From the NCBI GenBank assembly GCA_029964075.1, contig CM057135.1, positions 23,834,863 to 23,898,862 on the forward strand: a stretch of DNA of 64,000 nt, given 5' to 3'. The notes under the pieces are model-generated. The model did not search any database, was not told where the DNA came from, and worked only from the letters and a program-made list of their open reading frames with translations. Shown in pieces: positions 49,101 through 61,100 of this stretch (its first letter is position 1; each line of letters opens with the position of its first letter). The stretch comes from Patiria pectinifera. Lineage: Eukaryota; Echinodermata; Asteroidea; Valvatida; Asterinidae. Both the position numbers and the translations under genes were made by a program.

Positions 49101-52100
49101 AATCCAGCATCAATTACTTGCACGATGTACCACTACAGGGTGGTGCAAAAAGAAGGAAACCAACTTTTGACAGTAAGTTTAACCTACTTACTTAACTTAT
49201 TTGAACTGTTTCTTTATAATGTACTGAAGTATAGCTCTTTAACCATACATGGTGAAAAATCTTTTTTTTTAAATCGCAAAAATAGTTTTATTATGCTAAT
49301 TTGAATACAAGTCACCAAAATCACTGTTGTCCACATGTAACTCTAGTGTAGTGTTTTTTGTCTTCAAATCAAGCTCCGGAGCTCAGTCAAGCTGATGGAA
49401 TAAAGCCGTCCTTGGACAAACAGGTTTGGCACATGAAATTTTTAAACCAGCATATCTCAAGAGACAAAATATGCATTTGCAATCATTTTTCGTCGCGTAT
49501 GTTTAAAGATCAGTATTTTAATACCATTAAATTGAATTTTTGAAATATGCTCAACAAGTAGGTGAAAACTGCTGTCAAAGGTGGGTTTCCTTTCCCTTTG
49601 CACCACCCTGTAGAATGTGAGTATCAATGAAATGTGTACAAATCATGTACAATGTTCGTGACAACTTTGGGGCAATAGAGAGGAGAATTCCATTAACGCT
49701 GTATTCTTACTGGTAAGTTCCACTTAAAGTTTTCTTTGTTTACAAATAAGTATTACCTTTTTACTTATGATTCTCTTGTGTGTTGCAAATAAAATTAAAA
49801 TTCTTCAAATTAAACAGTAATTGAAATATAGAATAATGGAGAGGGATTTCAATGTGCAACCTCCAAACCACAAACTCGTTGATTTCTTTGTTGAACCACA
49901 CACTGATGAAATATGAATTAAAACTTTTCCATTATTGTCTATTCAGGCATGCAACTGGGAATTTAGAAAAAAAACGAGGAAATTCCAAACCACACAAGAC
50001 TTTGTACAGTGTTTTTCAATTTGTAATGGCATTCATGAGAAGTAAAAAACGAGGAAATCAGCGGATCCGAGGAAAAGTTGCATGCCTGTCTATTTCATTG
50101 CTTCTAAGAAACCGTGTCCCTTACCTCAACGGGGACAAGCATGGTCTTGCCTATGTGCTGGTTGTACTGCAGACACCATCCCTCCCGATGCCCATTGCTC
50201 CGACAGTACTTCTCTATGGTCTCTGTGTTGAGGCGCACCCATACGCCATCCTCGTTGTGAACCTAATCAGCAAGACACAGAGGAAACTGTTAACCTTTGG
50301 AGTAACTTGCAAATGAGGGTACTTCTGCTTTGATCTCATTTTAGACTTTGTTTTGTAATGTTTGTGACATTGACCTTTATCATGCTGCTTTCAGTCATGT
50401 TCCCTGTATCCAATAACAGTACTGAACGATAATGTTTTTTGTGCAAAAAGGAACCAGACTATTTTTCTTTCCAGCCTCGCTTTGATTACATTGATTTGAA
50501 TGGGAAAACAATCAAATGGCTGCAACATGATAATGGTCTATTAAGAAATAAATCTGAAGATGTATCCTTCAAATCTTCTTCATGTATACATCATCTAGTA
50601 ATGGTCAAGTAGATTACAGACTGGGAGTTTTGGATCATTTCTCTGAATCATTCATTAGATATCATGGTTAATTGGCTCTGTCACAGACATCACACTACCT
50701 TACATAATGCTGAAATTGACCTCTCTCCACTAGTGGTGAAGTCCACACAAGTACATCAGATTTGAGGCTTTGCATGGTGGAGATACATGTGCGAATAATT
50801 TCTCAACTAAGAGAATGGTTCTGAAAAGAACCAGAGGTATAAACTCGACGTTCCACTCAGTATGCTCTGACCGTCTTCGGGAGAGTGAACGTCGAGTTTA
50901 TACCTCTTGTTTTTTTGTATTTTTCAGAACCATTCTCTTAGTTGAGAAATTATTCGCACATGGTGTTTCCGCAAACCTTTTATTATCCTCACAAGTACAT
51001 CATCAAGTCAAGTGACAAGAGTTTCAAAGAACAATGACAAGGGCATTCCTTTGCCATTTTTTAGCCCTCCTTGTTATGTGTACGTGTTACTCCGTTACGG
51101 TTAATGTTTTCTGCAGAAATACTGTTCCAAATGTAAAGTTGATGCTCGCTGTTTGCTCAATAACTGCTTATTGTAATAAAGAAAACTAGAAGAAGAAAAA
51201 AACACATTGCAAAAAAAAAACAACAGAAAATTCAACCAGAGCTAAAACACAAAATGCTGTTTATGCTCAAGATCCCAAGAATTAGGTACCGGTAGACTAG
51301 GGTTATGCAGGGATCTGCTGTACACACAACTCTGTTTCTTATTGGTATGGGATCATTTGCATTTGCCTCAAAAGTAACTTACCGAATTATTGTCGAAAAG
51401 CTTACTTGAATTAAAGATTGTACTGGTACCAAACACCCCAGGATATTATTCCTTCTGGGTTGCTGTCATTTAGAAAAACACTGATTTTTGAAAAAGACTG
51501 ATTTTTGGAAATAAAGAGTGCTATGGACGAAATCGTTTTCCGTGATCAAACAGTTCTGCATGGTTTTTCACTGTTTTCTCAAAAAGTGTTACATCCACTG
51601 AGCTGAAACTTCAACAGGTTTAGGTTTTGAACAGTCCTCTGTGGATTTAGAGTGGCGTTATTATTGGAAACAAACAAAATGTATGAAAGGCAAATGATCC
51701 TATATGCCTTTATCCCTAGAACAATCCAGCAAGTCCCTAAGGCTGACCTCATCCACGAATGTAATGACCCCGTTGACCTCCACGATGCCGATCTCCTCGC
51801 TGTGCAGGGACGGACTGCTCCTGATCCGAAGGCCTCGACTCTGCTTCATCACAAACTTACGCACCTAACAAACAACAATTGATGACAACCATCAAGGGAC
51901 AGCATGGAGCTTTTAACCACCCAATTTGCTAAGATCATTACAAGCCATTATGTTATGTGCACGCACATGACCAATGACAAACATCAGCCGCAAGCAATTT
52001 ATTGACAAGAATTTGTGAGGTGTTCTTTGTAATCTTTGATATGTCTACTACACATTTTTTTAAAGAAATAGTTTAAAAATCGTGGAATAAAAGTGTTTTT

Positions 52101-55100
52101 AATGAAAAAATAACTGACATCTTTCAGTTTAACGACTACAAAGCTACATTTTGTAACTAAAGATGGTATCAGCATGCGGTTTTCACAACAGTAATGCTGA
52201 GATTGTGTTCTATTCAAATCTGTAATAAAACAAATTTTGACTAGGGTCGACAAACGACTCATTTCGCTTGATCCCATCACAAATGTGGACTTGTTTACCA
52301 GATCAGGGACTTTTACAGACAAATCTGGGCCGAATTTCTTGGCTCTGCTTATCGTTAGCAAAAAAATCCCTGCTTACTATATAGCAGAAAATTCTGTACT
52401 TACGGTAAGCATGTTTCACAGTTAAGCAAAGAAGTTTGGCATCTGCCCATACTAACATCCCATAACTAACGATTCTGTGCTTACAGGGTTGGCACAGATA
52501 TTTTTATGCTAGTGCGGTTAGCACGAAATGGTGATCATAAGCGCGGAATTCTGTGGTCAGCAGAGCCATGAAATTGGCCCCCATCCTCTTCTAGTCCATT
52601 TTTCTACCCAATCAGTTAGCAAAACTCACCTTGCTGGCGGGCTGCACGGTTTTCTTGGCTGTTGGATTTGGTGGAAGCACCCCCTGTGGAGGCTCATTCA
52701 CTTCAATCTGTGGCACTTCATCTGATGAAATACAAATGCATGCATGACCCCTATAAACTCCACGCATAGAAGCAGTGACTGTTTTTATGTACATGAGAAG
52801 GTCTTGTTGTAGGTCCATGGCTCCATGCAACAAACTGCGAGGGCTCAAAACAGAGCCGAGTGCAAACATTGTCATCAAGCCTCGTTTGATAAAAATAGCC
52901 AAAATGATGCAACAAATGCCATGTAAATACATTTGCAGAAATACACCAAGCACCCTTTACTAATGTTCGCATGAGAGGACTAAATTCCAATGGAAAGTGT
53001 CGAAAACACAATTGTGTCTTTTTCAAACCTAGGCTTCATATCTGGCTCTGTATGCAAAAACGTTAAAAAGCCACTAGGTTCAAACCAAAAGAACAAACCC
53101 TAAATCTTGGTCTAATATGAAAGGACGTTATTTTATTTAGGTCGAAAGTGGACCAATAATGAGCCACTTTAATGAGAGTCTTTAAGTTAAAGATATAAAG
53201 CACAAAGCTTCAGCCTGAAGCTGAAGATGAAACCGAGGCTTGTGAAACTCTTTCACCACTACAGGACACCATGCGAGGATGTCTATTCCAACAGTTAGAA
53301 CAGAAATGACAGTTTTCATACCTAGCTGGTACCCGTCGATTGTCACATGTACGGCGTACAGGCCCATTGAGCTGGGTGTCCAGTTACCACTGTAGCTTCC
53401 GTCGCTGTTGTCTCGTACCAGCATGCTCTCGTGAGGCCTGAAAGGTCAGGGATTTATTAAAAGGAACAAGAACAAATAAACGACAATGTTATATTTTTGT
53501 ACATTATTCACAAAATTTGCAAGGACATATGATATAGAAGACCCTGCCTATAATCAACTATTTATGTCCAACTAACATTCAGTTTTCAGTGCATGATCAA
53601 CTTGGCAAACCACTTCTTCCAAAATGCACACCACACTCATCATAAAACTCTTGCTCTATTCTCCAAAGAGGAGGACAGCACAGGAGTACCTGTTTAGAGA
53701 TACAGTGGAACGTCGCTATACTGAACACCACTATACCAAACATCCGGCTATACCGAACATCATGCTTGGCTCCCGATCTTTGCATACAAAACATACCGAA
53801 CATTGTTGTTGAAAAATATCAACAGAAGAGTGACAAGTGGCTATTATTTCCCCAAGGAATGGAAAAGGAAAGCCACCCATTGCTGTAGGTAGTACGCTCA
53901 AAAACTGTGTAAAAACATGATTCAATAGTCGGCACGTGTTCAAAGTCATCTTTCAGTAACTACCAGGGCGTGCAGGGTGAAGTTCTGAAGGGCGCTATTT
54001 ATTGAGTGTCGGAGCACCAGCAGATTAGAATTGCTATACCGAATGATCACTATTACAAACAATTTCTGCGTATCTTGTTTGCTATAGCGGCGTTCCACTG
54101 TACTATCAATTCAGGGTTTCCGTCCACTTCTAATTTAACTGTTTCTTAATCACCCGTCTCTTCTTAGGTTTCTTCAGGCTTGCAAGCTACAATTCATTGC
54201 ACTTTTGAGGAATCCTTGGTTTCATTACCAGAAAATTCAACACAGAGATTTGGGAGATTGAAATTTACAAAGTAATGAAGAAAAGCATGATTCAATAGTC
54301 GGCACGTGTTCAAAGTCGTCTTTCAGTAACTACCTGGATGTGCAGGGTGACGTTCTGAAGGGCGCTATTTATTGAAAAGTGAGTGCTGGAGCACCAGCAT
54401 ATTAAAATCGCTATACCAAACGATCACTATTACAAACAATTTCTGCGTATCTTGTTTGTTAATTCAGGGTTTCCGTCCACTTCTAAAACTGTTTTTTTTT
54501 ATCACTCATCTCTTTTTAGGTTTCTTCAGGCTTGCAAGCTACACTCCATTGCACTTTTGAGGAATCCTTGGTTTCATTACCAAATAATTCAACACAGAAT
54601 TTAAGGAAATTGAAATTTACAAAGTAATGAAGAAAAGCTTCACCTTGTGACAGGGAGAGAGGCGTATCTCAACTCTTCAAACGAGTACAGCTCGTATTCC
54701 TTCATCATGGTGATGGAGTTGTAGGCCATGCTGTCCTTGCGTATGGTGGCCTCGTACAGTACGTCCAGCTTGGGTGCTGGGTGGCCGCCGAACGTCATGT
54801 CCTTCTCGCCTGGCGCTGTGGACTTGAAGAGTTTGGCACCGTGGTAGGTCTTCTCTCGCTTCCCTAGGGGTACAGCTTCAACTTCAACCTAACAATGCAG
54901 AAATTTAAAATGTATTCATTTCCTATTTCTAATACTGATATGAATTTTTTTAATTTAAAAATTGCCTGGTGCCAGTTCATACTTGACAAATATCTGTGTA
55001 GAGCGAATACATAACTTGAGAGTGAAGCCAGCATGTAGAGGCAACGCAAATGTCAAAAATGGAATAACTGCCAATGTCATGCATTTTGCTTTGTCTTTGA

Positions 55101-58100
55101 TGTCAGTTAACATAATAATAATAACAAAAATTATAATGCGCCTTTTGCATACTAATGATTAAAAGCGTATTATAGTATTGACGTTGAAAATAACTACACT
55201 TAAAATACAAGAAAAAGACACAGAGGGATTAATATAAAGTTGTGTCACCGCACCTGTGCCCAAACCGCAGTATGGGGATACATCTGTCCCGTCAACAGGG
55301 AGAATACATTCCTTAAGCCTAACCCCACTGACATTAGTGATGTCTTGATCTTTCCCAGAGACAGACGCCTCTAACCCTACCTATGTAATTAATCATCTAA
55401 CAACCTAACACGGTGACACTAGAAATAAGAACTAAGAAAGCATAAACAAGCATTATAAAGGAGTCACATATTAATTTACAAGTGCTACATTACAAAGAAA
55501 GTATTAATTCTACATTTAAAAGAGCCAAGTCTGTGTTCACTACATATGTGCCATGGCAAAGCATTCCATAGCTTAGGGGCTGCCATTGCAAAGGCCATAT
55601 AAACATAAAGCAACCCAAAGGTTTTGATTGCTGAAGATAAACGAGTTGGTTCTTGCAATCCTGGCTGTTGTCATTCCAGCTTTGAAGCCATGTGTTAACA
55701 AATGCCTACCTTGAGATTGGGCACGTAGACCAGGCTCCCATACTGGTCCCTGCTCATGATGCTGACTATGGTGGGCATACTGCATCGGATGTCCTCACGC
55801 TGGAACACAATATCACACTGTCTGGGGTCTACGTAGGACTCGGCTGCATCCATCTGCAATATTATGAGCAAAAACTGAATGGTAAATAGCCAAGTTTACA
55901 TTAGCACTTCTGCTATCTGATCAGTCACAGACAGTCAAAAATTCAATCCTGTTCCCCTGCCATGCATTTTACACAGGCTAGTCACCAACACCAGATCATA
56001 TTTCAAGCAAGCACTGTAGCTAGTCAAATTCAGTCAACAGACAAAAGCAGACAAGCGGTAGGCACAGCTGGCGTATCAATCACCTACAGTCAAAGCATAG
56101 CTGCATCAAGTTACTGAAACACTCACAGCCACTTAATCCTGCTTTATGTCATGTATGTAAGCTGGGAGCTCCAAACTCATATTAAATAGACATCTCCAAT
56201 TTTTTATGCCACCTAATTCGACTTCATGATTTGATATTATGGACCATCCCTCCAAAGGGCATGGTGGGGGAGACACACATGCGTGTTGAAGGTCACTGTT
56301 GTTCCTTTTGTTGTTCTCCATTGTTTCTACTGAAATCTCAAACTCCATAACATTTTTCTTATGGAGCAGATAGATTCCATAGGACCAACTTGTGGGTTCT
56401 AATGTTCCTATTGTTACTCTATGTGCTAAAACAGGCCATTTTAAGAAACTTAAAAAGGTAATTTTCTTTTTCCAGGTATGTTCTCACCTGGCTAGTCTAC
56501 CGCCACTCGTTCCGTGCATACACTGCACAAAGTCCTTCAGGAATGCCCTCTCGTTGGATTGCGTACTGAGGGGAAGACTGCCCTCTAGAGCCTGATGGAT
56601 GCTAGGTGGATTGGGCAGGGCAAAACCTTTGCCGAGTAGCCCTGAGTGAGCACCAAATACCTAACAAGAAAAAGACATTTAAAACATTTATTTGGTCAAT
56701 AGGCAACGGTCATATCAATACAGGGCATTATTTACAATGGAACAGCACTTTAACAACCATCCTTATGATGAACAATTGACTATAACTTGTATCCCCTTTG
56801 TCTCCGATTTTTGTTTCAACCTTAACCTTCCCAAATCCTCCAAAATCCTCTTTGCAATATGGAGGATTTTGCAGGATTGAGGCTATATGGCAAAACTGTG
56901 TGGCTGATTTTGGAGGATGCACTGTGTCAAGGTCTTGGGCCGGACCTTGCGTTGTTTATGCTCAGCCATGCATGAATTTAGGCCTATATTATACTTAAAA
57001 TCCTCCACACTGCTCAAGGATGTCACTGCTCTGCGTCAACATATTGACAGTGATAACTGGATTTTACAGGATTGAGGCAGTGGTCACCCCTCCAAGGACC
57101 ACGTTCAGATAATGCAGGATTTAGCAGGATTGAGAATGTATGCAATGTTTGCATGGAGGCAGTTGGAGAATTTTGCAGAATTGAGGTTGCATCCTAGAAG
57201 AAAATGCCTGGGGAGTTAGAGTTGTGGTGGCTGATAATCGCCAAAACAAACAATCGCTGTACCAAAAAAACTTTTGTGGAACCCACTACTTTTGTTATGG
57301 CAAAGTTTTACTGAGCAGCCATTTTAAAAAGCATCAAAGTGCAGGACAAATATAATTATCCCTGCTCATTGAGCCAAAAATACACTTCTTAAACCGTTGC
57401 AGCTTTCAGGTATCAATCAAAAACAATAACAGAGAAACAATAAACATAGAATAACTTCTGTACCAATTCAAATCAAATGGTGATTTATCTCCTTAAATAT
57501 CAAAGACAAAGTTGCATCACCGCGTGAAACCAAAGCTGGACAACTTCTGTCAATAGAGGGCACTGTACTGACCTGTTGCGCAACCTCCGCGATGGGTTCC
57601 ACTTCCTCTTCCCCATCCTCCCCCATCACTGGAGGCAGGACGATGTCCTTACGGAGCAAGGATCCCGCGCACATGCCGCCAAGGTAGGCCAGCTCCTTCT
57701 CTAGTTGAACCAGGCCCTGGGCATTGCAGAAAAAAAATAATAACTTGGTTGTCCATTTAGGGGAATGTGACCCAGTGGTTAGGGTTCATAACTCATGATC
57801 AGAGGTTCAGGGGTTCAAATCCAGCGGCTGGTCACATGTTGTGTCCTTGGGCAAGCCACTTCACCCCCACTTGGCTCTCTCCACCCAGGACTATAAATGG
57901 GAACGAGCATTAGCTGTGTTGTGAGTACAAATATTCTCAGTCGTTTCATACTACTGAAACCAGAAACCAGATATAAACGCCGGCCTGATGGGCCACATTG
58001 GCTCATGACAGACTTTACTCTCTTTCCATTTCTGAAAGTCAGAATTTGGCAAAAATTCATCCAAGAATGCGTGTTGGAATAAGTATTCGTACATATTGCT

Positions 58101-61100
58101 GTAAGTATACCTCTCTAACAGACATTTCTTTAAGCATACAGATCTTTACCAAAAGATGCCACAGCCCAAAACAAAAAGCCGCAGCCGCCAAACTGCCAAT
58201 TTGGACGCAGCCTTACCTCTTCATTCGCTGACCACTCATAGCCCACAATGGCACACTTGAAGCCATAGGTGCTAGCCTTCTCATCCTTCATGTAATCAGA
58301 GGCTGTCTCCAAGGAGAAGTTGACTTCATTACCTGCGTCGGACAAGAAGAAAGAGAAATCCACTACTGTTTGGTATGATGCATTTGAATATTTTTAGCCA
58401 AGCAGATCTGCATTTGAGGCAAATCTCAATTGCAAGTGAAGCACAAGTCAAGTCACTGAAAACGGTGAACGAATAAGAAAAAAGGAGCGTCTCTGTCATC
58501 AGTCTTAGGAATCGGTGAAGTCTTGATTTGAGACCTGTTGACTTGGGATTAACCTTTAAAGACTCGTTTACAGCTGTTAAGTCTAAATGTATCATTACTC
58601 CATAAAAGGTACATCTGTATCATGGGCGTCGCGAGGGGGGGGGCAAGGGGGGGCGCTTGCCCCCCCCCTGGAAAAGCCAAAAAAAAAAGAAGAAGAAGAA
58701 GAAAAAAAAAGAGAAAATAAGAGAGGCGCGAAGTCATAGTGGTGTAAATTTAATGAGTTGGGGGGGGGGGACAAATGTCCCTGCCCCCCTCTAAAACTGA
58801 GAAATCGAGAATATGTTGAGAAATACAGGAATTTTTTTGGAAAAATATGTTTTGTCCCCCTCTAGAAAAAATCCTGGCGACGCCCATGATCTGTATGATA
58901 TGTTCAGATCTCGAAACTACTTTTAAATATTTCAAATTTCCAAATTGTAAATGGGACATAAATTGACATAAATCACAAACAACATCAACCCTAGCAACTC
59001 ATAAGGCATTTTCTAAGCAACCTTATAACTGCAACAAAGAGATCAACGAAAGCCGATACGTGAACCTTTCTTACTGCAGCCAAATGCAACAAAACACAAC
59101 GGAGCTTTGTGCAGTGCACCCTATTACGTGTGTTGACAGTCATAATCCAACAATTTGCTGCAGCTCTTAACCAGCGTTGCATTTTATGAAATTTAACAGG
59201 GTAACAGTTCGTGATCGCACCTGGAAGGATGACCGCAGACGTGGGCCAGTTACTGCCGCCGTGGAAACGGCTCAGCACCGGCCAATGAGAGACCTGCAAC
59301 TCGTCCGATGACTCCTCCCCTGTACTTTTCTTGATGGTTGTTGATGAGGTGGAGGGTGCTGCCTTTGGGGCGGAGCTAACGCCCCTGGCTGGGATGTAGA
59401 GCTGCAGGCCGTCCTCTGGCTGTGCGGTGCCACACATGGGGTCAAACTCCAGCAGCATCCACTGCACAGTCTCCGGGAATGTAACCTAAAACGACACAAA
59501 ATACATAAAAATGAACACTTTCAGCTGCATCCTCTATGAGTAAACCCCAATTGCTAATTCTGAGGTTCGAGCATTGCTAATGTTGCTAGCATTGTGAGTT
59601 GGGTGCGATCCCTGGCTACATGACATAAACTTTTTTTGGCTTCCGACCTGCACTTTTGAGTCAGGCATGCAACTGGGAATTTAGAAAAAAGTGAGGAAAT
59701 TCCAAACCACACAAGACTTTTTACCATGTTTCTCAATTTGAAATGGCATTAAAGAAACGTAAAAAAATCCGAGAAAATCAGCAGACAAGGCTGTTGAACA
59801 AAGACACTGGAAAACGGAGATCCGCGAACATAGGGCTGGATAATTGAGTTAGTAGAGCAACGGAACGGCAATCCAGAGGTTCCAGGTTCAAACCTAACTC
59901 TAGTCAACTTCTTTGTTCAAATTTCAAATTATGGTCAATTATTGAGGTTGTAGAGATCTTTCAAAGCTTCCATAAACAATTCTTAAATGGTCAGTTGTAC
60001 CAAAGATAGAAACCATGTCTCGACCTTTAGCAGTATTTAAACTAATCCATGAGTAACATGTGCCATCCCCTCAATTCATTTACAGGGCCCCAGTTTCTTA
60101 CCAGCCCACTGTATGAACACTCAACTACCCTGGGCTGGCAAAACTAAGTCCTAATTTCATAAGTTGCCTGGCAGGCTTGCATGTCTTGAGCTGTGACTGA
60201 AATATTCCAAGGACTTGCTGATTTTTTAACGATTTGCCACATTAATTCATTTTTATCCGGAGGCTGGAATTTTTATTGACCATAATGATTTCATAATGAG
60301 TGTACTCAGAGTTAGTTGCCTCGAAACAAATCAAGACAGCACAAAGCGTACATAGGCCTTGGTCTTGCTAAGATCTATAACAACACACATCTGAAGATAT
60401 TGAGAAATAGTCTAGCAAGTATGTTGCAGTTTTTGAACAATGTATAACGCATACAATTGTTAGACTGTACAGACACCATAAGAATCATCAGAATCACATA
60501 AAATCCGGATTCAGAATTCAGTAGGCTTACGGTGTGTTGGTTACTTAGGCAAAAAAAGCCCTAACAACTAACCTTGTAATTGGCCACAGTGGCAGCCTTG
60601 TAAGGGTGGTCACTCTCCACCACAGCATAATGAGATGAGGTGGTGACTCCGCCCCCGGCCTCCCCTGATTGGCAGGCTATGTTGTCAAGGGCGTGGCCGG
60701 CAATGGCTGATGCGGAGTCAGTGGGCGGGGAAAACTGGAGATTGATGGCGGCCACTGGGGGCAGGAGCTCCTGGATCAAGTCCAAGATCTGTACAGCGCT
60801 CTGCATGTGATACAAAGAAAATCATTTGACAGTAATGCAAAGAGTAACTGACAAATTACTGTTCAAAAACATACTTAGTTTAAAGATAGTAATGACACTA
60901 AACTCCCTGCGAAAATATTCTTTCTGGCAAGCTATCGCTTTGAAGAAAACAATGAAAGAAGGCCATTTCCAACAATGCGTCTGAAGACGCATTCTTGAAA
61001 ATTTCCGTTAGTAGCTCATTTTTTAATTCGGCGAAGGTTGCGCAAGCATTGAAAGCAACGCCCATGTGCATGCGGTTGCTATCATTCATCGGTTAAGTGT

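Noticed and set aside
49136-49610. Mariner transposase gene inside the CAGGGTGGTGC element
   Set aside because: At 475 bp it has no room for a transposase, and no D,D-D motif frame is present.
59833-59905. Functional tRNA gene
   Set aside because: A and B boxes are visible but the acceptor and other stems do not pair, so it is listed as a tRNA-like repeat.
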